DNA of 64,000 bases from JANQSS01 sp965249735. Lineage in GTDB: Bacteria > Bacteroidota > Bacteroidia > Chitinophagales > Saprospiraceae. The notes beneath the pieces are model-generated. The model did not search any database, was not told the origin of the DNA, and was given only the letters and a program-made list of their open reading frames with translations. This document shows positions 9,040 through 18,146 of this stretch, in pieces. The translations under genes were made by a program, and so were the position numbers. Position 1 is the stretch's first letter. The number at the start of each line of letters is the position of its first letter. The stretch is taken from the NCBI GenBank assembly GCA_965249735.1, contig CBDFMS010000017.1:62001-126000 (forward strand), in the 5' to 3' direction.

Positions 9040-10398
9040 TCATCGAATTAATAGAATGTCGCCCGTTAGAAATTCTTCACCGAAATTTTCACCACATGAG
9101 GACATAGCAATGTATAATGTCCAAACATATGTTCCTGTGGGTAATGGTTTATCCATTTTCAGTCCATTCCAACCAAAATCCGGATTTAGACTTTCAAAAA
9201 CTTTATGGCCCCAACGGTTATAAATTTTCATTTCGTATTTGAGAATCTGATCAATATTTCTGATAAATGGAATTAGGACTTCATTTACTCCGTCATCATT
9301 TGGAGAGAATGCTGTCGGTACGAATATATGAATATTCAATAGATCACTAATGGATTCAATAAAGAATTGATGTTTATAGGGACAAAGCAATTCGAAATCT
9401 GATGTGACCTCGTAAATCCCGGGTTCTGAAACTATAATTGAATACGTAGTATCCCCTGTTGACCACAAGTAGGTATTACTTGGACTAATTGATCTACTGG
9501 ATATTTCAATATTATTTCCTTGGCAAAGGACAATGCTATCTGTGGTCAGAGCTGGATTTGAGTCAGGTGTGATATTGAATGAATCAACCAAAGGTGCTTC
9601 GTTTGGAAATGTCGTGGTGACACTATAAACTCCTGGTTCGTAAATTTGTATCGTATCATTGTTTGACCCATTATTCCACAAATATAAAAGGCCAGTACCA
9701 GTAGCAGATGATTCGAGTATGGTCTTTTTTCCCGGGCATATTTTGAAACCATGCAGAATTGGATCTTTTACTTGAGATTCGAATTCAACAATCAAAATAG
9801 GATGCAAAGTTGTGTCGGGATGATTACTTGTTGCGAAATTCATACGCCGATAATAGTTTTCATTGACTAACCTGAACATAAAACCATAATTAGGTTTTCC
9901 ATCCTCTATAATATCTTCAACCAAACGTGTAATATCGATTTGATAATTTTGCAGTGGATCGGAGGAAGCTGGAATTATAACCTCGTTATCGGTTGTCGTA
10001 GAAGGTTGGTTCTGCCATATAAGTGTGTTTTCGGTCCAATCGGAAGTAATTCTCTGGAGTAATGCTGTGTTGGATCCGTCCCGATTAGAATGATTTCCAC
10101 TTGGTGGATTCATAGCTGCGAAAAGAAACAAATCCGCATGTAGGACATCAGCATTATTTGGGATATCGGATAGATCAAACTCAATAGCGCTTCTTCCATT
10201 GCCAGGCACCCCATTCCAAGTCCATGCATTTGCTATGAACTCTGTTCCATCTGGTGGTATTACAATAACACTATTGATACGCTTATCTTTTCCTTCTTCA
10301 TGATGTGGCCTGAGGTACAGTGTTGATTGGCCTAAGATTATGGCAGTTTCGAGAAATAAAAAGATAATAAAGAAGATACTTGAAAGTACATTTTTCAT
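9040..10398 (-). CDS. DNRLRE-domain surface protein with T9SS type B sorting domain
   Basis: A 452-residue exported protein. The signal peptide ends near ILGQ (residue 24). Residues about 25-210 look like a DNRLRE beta-sandwich (STLYLRP start, RSAIEFDLSDIP, ITSDWTENTLIW, NYGFMFRLV), a module often found in surface or adhesive proteins. Two short Ig/PKD-like segments follow (YLWNNGSNND, YLWSTGDTTY, each ending YSVTTTF- or YEVTSDF-like). The last 90 residues are a gliding-motility-associated CTD: FVPTAFSPNDDGVNE, KIYNRWGHKVFE, GWNG, PTGTYVW. This CTD is the signal for export and attachment by the type IX system, whose PorU and PorV genes lie 20 kb away. It sits between two transposase remnants, so it may be acquired. 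Confidence 0.87.
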   Translation of the reverse strand: MKNVLSSIFFIIFLFLETAIILGQSTLYLRPHHEEGKDKRINSVIVIPPDGTEFIANAWTWNGVPGNGRSAIEFDLSDIPNNADVLHADLFLFAAMNPPSGNHSNRDGSNTALLQRITSDWTENTLIWQNQPSTTTDNEVIIPASSDPLQNYQIDITRLVEDIIEDGKPNYGFMFRLVNENYYRRMNFATSNHPDTTLHPILIVEFESQVKDPILHGFKICPGKKTILESSATGTGLLYLWNNGSNNDTIQIYEPGVYSVTTTFPNEAPLVDSFNITPDSNPALTTDSIVLCQGNNIEISSRSISPSNTYLWSTGDTTYSIIVSEPGIYEVTSDFELLCPYKHQFFIESISDLLNIHIFVPTAFSPNDDGVNEVLIPFIRNIDQILKYEMKIYNRWGHKVFESLNPDFGWNGLKMDKPLPTGTYVWTLYIAMSSCGENFGEEFLTGDILLIR

Positions 10399-10460
10399 TC
10401 TAAAGAATTATAAAATTGATTTGACTCTTGAAAATACAAAATTTTCATCGATTTATAATA

Positions 10461-11168
10461 CTATTTTATTTTTATTGCAACTTGGAAAAAATTGTTTACT
10501 TCGCCTAGAACCTCATAAGATATGTAGAACGATTCGGTCCACTCCATAAATGCTTTTATTTCATGTATGGGAACATTAAATTCATCGAACAGTATGATGT
10601 CGCCAGACTTAATGTAAGGTGTCAAAATCGTGAGAACATAAAGTGTAGAACTGTATAAGTCCGCATCAAGATGGATAATTTTTCTTCCATTATTGTCAAA
10701 GTCCTTAAGAAACGGAATAAGGGTTTGTTGAAATAACCCTTGTAAGAATGTACTCCTAGAATCATGATGTTCTGGCACGTCAATTCCTCCAAAATGACCT
10801 TTTTTAAACGGGCCCCAATCTTCAGGTAATCCAGAAAAAGTATCAAATCCATAGAATCGACATTCTTCATTTATTAAACGTTCACTCCACCAGTTAAAAG
10901 ATGTTCCTTCATGGACGCCAAATTCTAAATAATTAAGTTTGATATTTTCAAGATTTTCCGAATTAATTACGTGGTCGTAAAGTAAGATGCGTTTTTTGTA
11001 TTCTATTTTTGTCGTAGGAAACGAAGAAAAGGAAATATTCTTATGTTCATTAATCCACTTGGATGCTTTACTTAAATGGGAAATATAATAAAACAAATTT
11101 GTCGGAATTACTCTGTGGATTTGAATTCTATATAGCAATCCTTTTAGTTGGCGACGAGTCTTTTTCAT
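10461..11168 (-). CDS. TylF/MycF-type SAM-dependent methyltransferase
   Basis: A 235-residue cytosolic protein of the macrocin O-methyltransferase family. The SAM-binding region is LEFGVHEGTSFNWW (motif I), followed by FYGFDTFSGLPEDWG and GHFGG, then IIHLDADLYSST with the paired Asp residues that bind the metal in TylF/MycF, and IILFDEFNV. Family members methylate sugar hydroxyls on natural products or surface glycans. No sugar-biosynthesis or glycosyltransferase gene is adjacent. It is 62 bases upstream of the T9SS cargo gene on the same strand, so a shared transcript is possible. Position between transposase remnants suggests it moved here as cargo. Substrate unknown. Confidence 0.85.
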   Translation of the reverse strand: MKKTRRQLKGLLYRIQIHRVIPTNLFYYISHLSKASKWINEHKNISFSSFPTTKIEYKKRILLYDHVINSENLENIKLNYLEFGVHEGTSFNWWSERLINEECRFYGFDTFSGLPEDWGPFKKGHFGGIDVPEHHDSRSTFLQGLFQQTLIPFLKDFDNNGRKIIHLDADLYSSTLYVLTILTPYIKSGDIILFDEFNVPIHEIKAFMEWTESFYISYEVLGEVNNFFQVAIKIK

Positions 11169-11253
11169 AAGCGGTTCAATTTGAATTCAAAGAAACAAAA
11201 AATAAAGCGAATAGAGTCGACTAATTCCTAAATTGATGTGCTGGCTTAGGTGT

Positions 11254-11565
11254 TTAATAAACTCTAAAGAGGAAATAGTCTTTGTTTCTGGCACACTGGA
11301 TGACAGATACAAATCTCTGGATGTGACTATTCAGTGCACCTACCATAGCGTTGGTTTCCCTCGCTCTGAAGTAGTGATCAATTTACCCATAGTTTTTGCT
11401 AATCATATGAGCCAGGTTTTTCAACTCTTCTGCCGATTGTCTTAAAATATTTATCTGGGAAATGAGAAGTCCGGTTTTTCTTTTATTGGTCTTCGAATAG
11501 ATCGTTTTGGATTTAGACTTGACATACCGGGGTCGAATAAGTGGGGTCAATACATATCGGCACAA
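11254..11565 (-). pseudogene. Transposase C-terminal remnant, copy 2 (ISL3/ISAon1-like)
   Basis: One minus-strand frame runs from 11565 to a natural-looking stop at 11254, broken only by an in-frame TAG/TAA-type stop at 11383-11385. Before the break it reads RKTGLLISQINILRQS and EELKNLAHMI; after it, HYFRARETNAMVGALNS, then IQRF and KDYFLFRVY. This is the end of an ISL3-type transposase (the RETNA..ALNSxI...FFLFR pattern). It aligns with copy 1 at 8716-8982 at protein and DNA level. The stop interrupts the conserved stretch, so the gene is dead. The N-terminal two thirds are gone. Confidence 0.7.
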
Positions 11566-12353
11566 GAGAACTAGTATAGAGTAGATTATACAATTGCATG
11601 TTCCAGAGTATTTGACCCTCTAGGTTGTAAAACCAAGGAATCAGGCACATTTACTTTTGGCTGAATAATGATTTTCGGGTTTGCTCCAACAATATTTAAT
11701 CACTCACTACCAACTTTTGAATGACCTCAGTGCATTTTCCTCAATAAGATTGATTTGGGAGACACCACTTATCTCTTCATGGCATTTATATATTGAGTGA
11801 TCAATTATGAGATCTAGAAGTATTATAATACGAGTTGGTCAGGCGTCACTTTTTTCGTGAAATGTGCGCCTTTTAGAAGCCAGCACATCTCCAAGTTCAG
11901 TCCAAACGCTCAGAAGAGCAAACATATCTACTGTTTTCATTTGTAGGAGGCGCACCAATAGGAGAGTTTGATTATAATGGAGCACTCCAATAAGCAGTCA
12001 ATCGATGAGTCAAACCCTCTGGAAAGAAAGAATTAAAACTGTCACGAGATGATGCAGCTTTCTTTGATCTTTCGACAGGTTAGCCTCATTAAAATTTCCA
12101 GGAAATCGATCAGTGAATTCATAGCTAGAAGCCATCAGATTCGAGTGAGAAGCAGGAATGAAGAAGTAAAGTAATGATTTTATCATGCTTTCTGGAGGAG
12201 TAAAAAGTGGTTTCCTTATAAAAAGTTGTTTATACTTGCCTTTGACAGTCAACGACATACCATGTGTATTCCCGGTATATCTGATCTACATGTTTCAGGT
12301 TTAGACAATAATCTTAAAACATGTATCTCGACATCTTGCTTGAGAGTCAACAC
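11566..12353. other. Gene-poor decayed stretch, 0.8 kb
   Basis: No intact gene. Minus-strand fragments look like debris: a 33-codon frame at 11839-11940 (containing WTELGDVLASKRR) and an 82-codon frame at 12010-12258 with no recognisable domain. The two may be parts of one lost gene broken by stops and frameshifts, but I cannot name it. No tRNA, repeat array or terminator was seen. Confidence 0.5.
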
Positions 12354-12388
12354 TTGCTATTTCAGTTCGTCCAAAAACATTACCTTTG
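12354..12388 (+). promoter_or_regulatory. Promoter of rplU-rpmA
   Basis: A -7 box TACCTTTG at 12381-12388 fits the Bacteroidota consensus TAnnTTTG exactly. A TTG at 12354-12356 could be the -33 element, although the 24-base spacer is a little long. The start codon is 36 bases downstream. Confidence 0.6.
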
Positions 12389-12423
12389 CCGTCCATTTTT
12401 AACAGAGACTAAAATCTTAGAGT

Positions 12424-12732
12424 ATGTACGCTATTGTTTCCATTGCCGGTCAACAATTTAAAGTTGAGGAGGGTCAAGAGATCTTCGTCCACCGGCTGGC
12501 AGCTAATGCAGGCGATGAGGTCAAGTTTGATCAGCTATTGCTTGTCGGTCGTGACTCGGGTGTAACCGTTGGAACACCTACCATTGCAGGCCATGTATCT
12601 GCAGAAGTCATTGATCATGTAAAAGGGGATAAAGTCCTCGTATTTAAAAAGAAGAGACGTAAAGGATATCAGAAATTGAATGGTCATCGCCAGTTCTTTA
12701 CGAAACTTAAGATTAACTCAATTAACAGCTAA
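12424..12732 (+). CDS. rplU: 50S ribosomal protein L21
   Basis: A 102-residue protein, normal length for bL21. It starts MYAIVSIAGQQFKVEEGQ and ends with the basic signature KVLVFKKKRRKGYQK followed by GHRQ. bL21 binds 23S rRNA in the large ribosomal subunit. It is followed after 13 bases by rpmA, the usual pairing. A TAnnTTTG promoter box lies 36 bases upstream of the start. Confidence 0.98.
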   Translation: MYAIVSIAGQQFKVEEGQEIFVHRLAANAGDEVKFDQLLLVGRDSGVTVGTPTIAGHVSAEVIDHVKGDKVLVFKKKRRKGYQKLNGHRQFFTKLKINSINS

Positions 12733-12745
12733 ATCCCCCTAAATC

Positions 12746-13057
12746 ATGGCACATAAGAAAGGTGTAGGTAGTTCGGATAACGGACGCGATAGTAATCCTA
12801 AGTTTCTCGGTGTGAAACTTTATGGTGGGCAAGCCGCCAGAGCCGGAAACATCATTGTCAGACAACGAGGAACAAGATTCCATCCCGGAATCAATGTCGG
12901 CATGGGCAGAGATCACACGATATTTGCATTGGTAGATGGTCACGTGGAGTTCAGAACAAGAAGAAAGAACAGAACCTACATAAATGTGGTTTCTGATGAA
13001 CTCCGACCTGGTGATACAGTTGCCAGCAAAAAAGTTGATCGATCAGAAGAAGAATAG
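12746..13057 (+). CDS. rpmA: 50S ribosomal protein L27
   Basis: bL27 with the standard N-terminus MAHKKGVGSSDNGRDSNPK and the core GNIIVRQRGTRFHPG and VGMGRDHTIFALVDG. bL27 lies near the peptidyl-transferase centre. There is no Firmicutes-type cleaved N-terminal extension. At 103 residues it is longer than the usual 85 or so, because of a C-terminal tail with VVSDELRPGD and an acidic end DRSEEE; such tails occur in this phylum. It is co-transcribed with rplU and converges on the next gene. Confidence 0.98.
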   Translation: MAHKKGVGSSDNGRDSNPKFLGVKLYGGQAARAGNIIVRQRGTRFHPGINVGMGRDHTIFALVDGHVEFRTRRKNRTYINVVSDELRPGDTVASKKVDRSEEE

Positions 13058-13090
13058 GAGCACTCTATTTTATTGCATTTCTGAATATTT

Positions 13091-13777
13091 TTACTGATTG
13101 GTTTCTTCCCAGATGGGCGAGGTATGTTCTTTGGAAACCCACCCGTACTCGTACGTATCTGTCTGCACGAGTAGGAAACCCTCATATTGTTGCTCAACTT
13201 TCCCCATCTGTCCTTCAAATACAATTTGTTTTTCACCACTAACATCATACGGTTTCTCTTTTAATTCGGTGTCCTGTTTAAAAATTACCAGATCAACGGC
13301 ATTGAGATATTGTCCTCTGTAATAACTTAAGGCAAAAGTTAATACTCCCAGAGTAAGCAGTAAAAATATTTTTTTTAGCGACCACTTATCCGGAAAGAAA
13401 TATAGAATAATGATTCCGATCAAGGCAACGATTGAGAGTAACATCCAAACATTGATAAAAAGAATATGACTGAGTTTTCCAATCCCATAAGACCATCCAA
13501 AATGAAGTAGACTATGTGCCGGTAGATCTAAATATTCTCGAAACGAATGTTCATTTTTTACCGCCACCCACCTTTGCTTTCTCTCGCATCGAATGGCGCG
13601 TTCAAATGCCTGTATGGCCTCCCAATTTCTTCCTTCATTAATAAACTGAACACCTGCATCATTGAATGATATTGAAGGAGCATCGCTGGCCGTTGACACG
13701 ATCTCGGGAGTTGACTGACACAATACCATGATTGTATCAAACTGTACGAATAATATGAGGAAAAGAAGTTTTTTCAT
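13091..13777 (-). CDS. BatE-like protein: TPR-like start, two membrane segments, SH3-like end
   Basis: A 228-residue protein with an N-terminal signal sequence (cleavage near VLCQ), a short helical segment with TPR character (AGVQFINEGRNWEAIQAFERAI), two hydrophobic segments at about 105-150, and a C-terminal SH3-like stretch (LKEKPYDVSGEKQIVFEGQ, YGWVSKEH). This order resembles BatE-type proteins of Bacteroidota, but no BatA-D genes are nearby, so the name is tentative. Its start overlaps the stop of the OstA-like gene (ATGA), implying coupled translation and perhaps an envelope role. Confidence 0.6.
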   Translation of the reverse strand: MKKLLFLILFVQFDTIMVLCQSTPEIVSTASDAPSISFNDAGVQFINEGRNWEAIQAFERAIRCERKQRWVAVKNEHSFREYLDLPAHSLLHFGWSYGIGKLSHILFINVWMLLSIVALIGIIILYFFPDKWSLKKIFLLLTLGVLTFALSYYRGQYLNAVDLVIFKQDTELKEKPYDVSGEKQIVFEGQMGKVEQQYEGFLLVQTDTYEYGWVSKEHTSPIWEETNQ

Positions 13778-15633
13778 TTATTCTTCACTAATTCATAAAC
13801 CCGGTAAATATCATCTGGGGATTTGCTTCGAAATTGCTCATCATATGAAAAGCCTTCGAGTTGTAGCTGACTGTGATCAACATCCTGCATCGGATAAAAC
13901 GTACTAACGGGCTGTCTGTAAAATCGGATAATTCCAATTTGATTATTAATAAATTCAAGATTCATTTCACTACAGGCAATTTTATTGACGCCGACATAAG
14001 CTTGTTCTTGATCCACAGCGTAATAAACCGACTCGGCATTTCCTTTAACATGCGTACTGTGCAATTGTTGATCTACGAATTTGGCTGTGATCAATCTTCC
14101 TTTGACTTGATTATAGAATTCATCATTATTTTTATTTACAATAAATGCATTGTCAATAATAGATAATTCATCTATCGCATCATTCGCCATCTGAATGATA
14201 ATTGTATCTCCAAAAAATCGACTTGTATCGCTCCATATTACCGGATCTCCGAATATTTTAAAGAGCGAATCCTGCTCTCCAAAACTCACTGAATCTGCGA
14301 CGAACTGAAGATTATTTTTATATCCAACAACATTATAATAGGCGAATAATTGACGTGAAGAAACCGAATCAATTGTTGTCTTTTGAATAGAAAGTAACGT
14401 ATCCGCAGTTATGAACAGGCTATCACCTTTCATCATAGAGACTAGAAGCAGTCGCTCACCGAAAGCCTTGATACTTTCATCCGTCTTATTGATAAAGGCA
14501 TCCTGACAATAGAGACTGATTTGCTCGACAGTATCCTTCCAGACGACATCGCCCCGCGCGCGTATTGTATTTCCTTCCGACAATTCTTCAATTTCGTTTG
14601 CTGCCAGGTATTGCGACTCCTGTCTTATTTCCGCGCGTCCTTCCGTTTTAAATTTGCCCGTACTCAATACATATTCCATACGTTCTCCGGTAGCCGATTG
14701 CGTATCATCTTTGTACTTGACGTTGCCTATTAAGATAGCTATATCCTCAGATTTTTTATAAACGATATGGTCGGCTTCAACTTCACGCGCATCTTCCTGA
14801 AACCAAGCAATTCCTATCAAAGTAATATCCTCCGTTTTACCATGAAATAAGATCGTATCCGCAGATGCGACTTTAGTGGGTGAAGAGAATTGAGCGTTCT
14901 TGCGAAGCACAGCAAAATTTCGTTGCAAGTCGTAGTATCCTGCCTCGCAATAGATCGCGTTATCTTTTTGCTTCATTCGAACCGGAGCCACAAAGTGAGC
15001 TGTATTTGTACGCGTATTAAAATGCAATGAATCGGTGCGCATTGAATAGTCGGCTCCGGCAACAACGACACTGTCGACAAAAACGACTAGTGAAGAATCC
15101 ACGTAATAGCTCCCCTTTTTAGAACTAATGAGTCGATCACCATCTGTCATTAACGCTTTGTCGTCATAGTAGGCCACGTTTAGAGACATATCGTATTCTA
15201 GTTTGTCAGCATATAGCTTTTGGCGGCCATTTTCCAAAACAACTTCCCCTGACATTGTCGCGTATTCGGTGTTTCCATCATATTCCAATTCCTGGCAAAA
15301 AGCATTCGTCGTGTCACTTCGCTGAATAATCACGTCGCCAAAAGCTTGGGCAAGATTCGTTTTGCTGTACAGATTAACTTTATTGGCATAGATCACGGTT
15401 GAGTCTTGCCTGAGTACCACGTCACCCGAAAGAATACTGTGTTCACCCCGATTAAACCCTGTAGTCTTATCAGCATTAATCACCACAATCGGCTCCTTTT
15501 TGGTCGTATCCGCCTCAACCTGCCCCATAGTTTGCCCTGAGATCACCATGATCATCATCATAAACACGATCTTCAGTATGTAATCAAAATGCAATTTGTT
15601 CAAATGCAAAATTTTTGTGGATATGTACATCAA
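13774..15633 (-). CDS. OstA-like LPS transport/assembly protein (large LptA/LptD-N-like)
   Basis: A 619-residue exported protein. A hydrophobic segment ends near MGQVEA (about residue 38). The rest is beta-rich repeats of the OstA/LptA jelly-roll type: IVVINADKTTGFNRGEHSIL at the start, then recurring patterns such as GDVVLRQDSTVIYA, YDGNTEYATMSGEVVL, and YYDLQRNFAVL. LptA-fold proteins bridge LPS from inner to outer membrane; Bacteroidota have this long form. There is no C-terminal LptD barrel. A shorter start inside the signal region is possible (for example MMMIMVI). The downstream partner overlaps by four bases. Confidence 0.8.
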   Translation of the reverse strand: MMYISTKILHLNKLHFDYILKIVFMMMIMVISGQTMGQVEADTTKKEPIVVINADKTTGFNRGEHSILSGDVVLRQDSTVIYANKVNLYSKTNLAQAFGDVIIQRSDTTNAFCQELEYDGNTEYATMSGEVVLENGRQKLYADKLEYDMSLNVAYYDDKALMTDGDRLISSKKGSYYVDSSLVVFVDSVVVAGADYSMRTDSLHFNTRTNTAHFVAPVRMKQKDNAIYCEAGYYDLQRNFAVLRKNAQFSSPTKVASADTILFHGKTEDITLIGIAWFQEDAREVEADHIVYKKSEDIAILIGNVKYKDDTQSATGERMEYVLSTGKFKTEGRAEIRQESQYLAANEIEELSEGNTIRARGDVVWKDTVEQISLYCQDAFINKTDESIKAFGERLLLVSMMKGDSLFITADTLLSIQKTTIDSVSSRQLFAYYNVVGYKNNLQFVADSVSFGEQDSLFKIFGDPVIWSDTSRFFGDTIIIQMANDAIDELSIIDNAFIVNKNNDEFYNQVKGRLITAKFVDQQLHSTHVKGNAESVYYAVDQEQAYVGVNKIACSEMNLEFINNQIGIIRFYRQPVSTFYPMQDVDHSQLQLEGFSYDEQFRSKSPDDIYRVYELVKNK

Positions 15634-15939
15634 TTTGACCCTTTTTAAGTTCTAAAGGCACCTACGTTCAAGAGCGACTGCGTGTTGTGGTTCATTTTTA
15701 ATATTCTAATGTTCATGGTTATCACTGCCTTCCGTAAACTCTTTTCTTTTTGTTCCTCTTCTCACTAATCGTCATCGAATCTTGTCCATAAAATCCAAAT
15801 GTTTCATTCACACTACAACGTCGAATAGGACTAAGCATGTATGGATTCTGTCAAAATCACGCATACGCTTTCCCAAATACTTGGACCTACCTACCCCATG
15901 ATAGCCCAAAAGTGATAAATTTGTTGCAAATTGACTAAA
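15634..15939. other. Intergenic region between OstA-like and DUF4293 genes
   Basis: About 300 bases between divergent genes with no coding potential seen. A TAAATTTG at 15916-15923 fits the TAnnTTTG -7 box for the plus-strand DUF4293 gene, but no TTG lies at the expected spacing and the leader would be only about 10 bases. Confidence 0.45.
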
Positions 15940-16377
15940 ATGATACAACGTATTCAATCCATATTTCTGATTTTAGCAGCTGCCAGTTTTTTTGCTCTAT
16001 TCTATATGCCATTTGCATCCAGCGACCAAGTAGCAGCTGGCGTCTTAAACGACCAAATTTACAGTGTCGAAGATCATATTTTGCTTGGAGCGCTCTGTAT
16101 ACTTGGTGGCCTTCTTTCTCTCGTTGCTATTTTTCTATATAAAAATCGCCCATTACAACTCAGATTGGGTTATTTCGTGATGGTATTTGCTGTCTTGATA
16201 ATAATAACAGCCGTGATGGTATTCCTTAATGAATCACAAGGAATCGACAGCAAGGTGAATATCTCCGAAGGATTCGGCATTGGAATGCCCATTTTAACCA
16301 TTATTTTAGTTGCCTTAGCCAACCGTTTTATAAAAAAAGATCAAAATCTGATTAAATCGATGGACAGGCTCAGGTAA
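15940..16377 (+). CDS. DUF4293 membrane protein
   Basis: A 145-residue integral membrane protein with four hydrophobic segments. I start at the ATG at 15940, since MIQRIQSIFLILAA is the usual family N-terminus; a TTG nine bases upstream is in frame. The protein matches the DUF4293 pattern found only in Bacteroidota: short loop, second segment with YKNRPLQLRLG, and C-terminal ANRFIKKDQ. Function is unknown. It stands alone between an intergenic gap and a convergent ExbD operon. Confidence 0.8.
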   Translation: MIQRIQSIFLILAAASFFALFYMPFASSDQVAAGVLNDQIYSVEDHILLGALCILGGLLSLVAIFLYKNRPLQLRLGYFVMVFAVLIIITAVMVFLNESQGIDSKVNISEGFGIGMPILTIILVALANRFIKKDQNLIKSMDRLR

Positions 16378-16539
16378 GGTTCATCGAGTAATTTCCGCTC
16401 AAAGATCAATACCAGGATTATTTATCAATCAACTAATGAAGATTGAAATAGAATCATCTTCTCGATACCAGGATCTTGATAAAACTATCAATACCTACTT
16501 ACAACTCAACTATTAAATTTTGGGGCATCAGTTGATAAC

Positions 16540-16568
16540 AAAAAAAAGAGGACAACATAATTGTCCTC
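16540..16568 (-). terminator. Terminator of the ExbB/ExbD operon
   Basis: An 8-bp perfect stem (gaggacaa / ttgtcctc) with a 5-base loop. On the minus strand it is followed by a run of T (the A run at 16541-16547 on the plus strand). It lies 29 bases after the last exbD stop. Confidence 0.85.
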
Positions 16569-16596
16569 CTCATTCACATTTGTTCGGCATCAACAA

Positions 16597-17064
16597 TCAT
16601 TTCGGTCGGGGTTTTGCCGAATAATTAATTTTCAATTGTCCTGATTTTCGTAATTCAGTTTTCACATCAGACACAATACCCATAGTTACTTTTCCATCAA
16701 CACGCAATGAAGAAGTGATTCCTTTTCGTTGGTTTTCTGGAACCTTCACTCGATGTTGCTCGATAAATAAAGGTATATCCCGTACGTTTTTAAAGGAATC
16801 TCCGAGCTGCAGTCGCGGTGAAGTTCCGTAAACATCCTGATATTTTCTAGTTGGTTGGCCAATATAAAGGTAATTCACTAATGACTTTTTCTCCAATTTC
16901 GTAAGCTCTGTTGCTGAAGGGGTAATTACATTCACCTTTAATTCAGCATCTCGTAGCACGGTCACTACCATAAAAAAGAAAAGTAACATGAATATGATAT
17001 CAGGTAGAGACGCGGTTGAAATTTCCGGCGATGATTTACCACTTTTTCTATTAAATCTTGACAT
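16597..17064 (-). CDS. ExbD/TolR family protein (second of two)
   Basis: A 155-residue protein with one membrane segment close to the N-terminus, in which SLPDIIFMLLFFFMVVTVL contains the Asp needed for proton passage in ExbD/TolR. The rest is a periplasmic domain ending VKTELRKSGQLKINYSAK. It belongs to an energy-transducing complex with the ExbB-like protein encoded upstream, which drives TonB or Tol or gliding-type outer membrane work. It is the last gene of the four-gene operon and is followed by a strong terminator. No tonB is visible in the window. Confidence 0.88.
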   Translation of the reverse strand: MSRFNRKSGKSSPEISTASLPDIIFMLLFFFMVVTVLRDAELKVNVITPSATELTKLEKKSLVNYLYIGQPTRKYQDVYGTSPRLQLGDSFKNVRDIPLFIEQHRVKVPENQRKGITSSLRVDGKVTMGIVSDVKTELRKSGQLKINYSAKPRPK

Positions 17065-17098
17065 ATAAAATCTTCCTGTTTAGACCAATAATAAAACA

Positions 17099-17653
17099 CT
17101 ACCCTTCTTCTCCGAAAGCCGTTGGCTCCGCCTCTGAAATAATCAAAGGATATTTTTTTCGAATTTCCCTGCGCTGAGTGATATTGAGTTGAGAAAAAGG
17201 TTTACGGTATTTTCGTCGGGATTCTTCATCCCATAATTCATTATATGCGGCCTGCAATTCATTATAGACTTCAAGGTAGGTCTCGTAACTAGTCCCCCTG
17301 TCGTTTTTCAATGATATGATGGCCTTATTTGAAGCCTCGGAAAGGTCCTCACGTTTTTGTGGGTTGTCTATAAAAAGTTTTGTATTTTCTCTGAGATTTC
17401 CGATTTGAGTAGGTTCCCCACGCACCAATAATTGATTTTGAGCATTCACCAAAACCGAATAGACATTTCGTTTTTTCAACTGAGTTATATCTGGTTCTTC
17501 TTCGGACCACGGCGGAAGTTTCACTAAGATTCCTTTATCCTCCAGGATTTGTGTGGTAACAAGAAAGAAGATGAGCAGCAAGAAAGCAATATCGGCCATA
17601 GTGCCGGCGTTGATTTCACTTTTCATTCTATCTCGACTACTTGTACGTGCCAT
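17099..17653 (-). CDS. ExbD/TolR family protein (first of two)
   Basis: A 184-residue ExbD-like protein: a basic N-terminus (MARTSSRDRMKSEINAG), one membrane segment with the conserved TMADIAFLLLIFFLV Asp, then a periplasmic domain. It is longer than the second copy because of a charged insert with YEVYNELQAAYNELWDEESRRKYRK character (EVYNELQ onward). Two unequal ExbD copies after one ExbB is a standard Bacteroidota arrangement; the pair probably form a heteromer. It is 34 bases upstream of the second exbD gene. Confidence 0.88.
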   Translation of the reverse strand: MARTSSRDRMKSEINAGTMADIAFLLLIFFLVTTQILEDKGILVKLPPWSEEEPDITQLKKRNVYSVLVNAQNQLLVRGEPTQIGNLRENTKLFIDNPQKREDLSEASNKAIISLKNDRGTSYETYLEVYNELQAAYNELWDEESRRKYRKPFSQLNITQRREIRKKYPLIISEAEPTAFGEEG

Positions 17654-17660
17654 AAATTAA

Positions 17661-18131
17661 TTATTTGAAAAAATTTAAGACTTCAAATACAATGAATGAG
17701 ACCATTGCCAGTCCAGCAAGAATTAAGCTCGTTAATAGTGCACCACTAATCAATTTGGAAGTGCTTTCACCAACTTTAAATTCTTCAATCGTTTTCTGAA
17801 TAGCACCTGTCATATCTGCATCGGCCATACTATAGCCAATGATAAATACGATTAGCACAGCAGCAAAGGCAATGATAAATTTCATTGAAGCTTTGATATT
17901 TGTCAATAGATGATAAATACCAAATAATAAGGCAATGATTGCCGCAAGTACGATCAATACCAGGGAGGCGCCAAGCCCGAAATTGAATATGTTGGTAGTC
18001 AATTGGGCTTCAGAACTTAAACTATTGAAGGTGTCCAATCCTGCGAACACACAGATGAGAAATATCACGACCAAAACAAATCCAAATAGGGAACCAACCG
18101 TTTGACCATTTTTTGATAAAAATGTATACAT
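17661..18131 (-). CDS. Four-segment membrane protein of the ExbB/ExbD operon
   Basis: A 156-residue protein with four predicted membrane segments (about 14-33, 52-73, 83-101, 131-153) and no catalytic motif. It lies between exbB (15 bases upstream) and the first exbD (7 bases downstream). Comparable small membrane proteins occur at the same place in many Bacteroidota ExbB/ExbD operons, so it is probably an accessory subunit of the proton-channel complex. That role is inferred from position only. Confidence 0.7.
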   Translation of the reverse strand: MYTFLSKNGQTVGSLFGFVLVVIFLICVFAGLDTFNSLSSEAQLTTNIFNFGLGASLVLIVLAAIIALLFGIYHLLTNIKASMKFIIAFAAVLIVFIIGYSMADADMTGAIQKTIEEFKVGESTSKLISGALLTSLILAGLAMVSFIVFEVLNFFK

Positions 18132-18146
18132 ATATGTAGCGTTATT

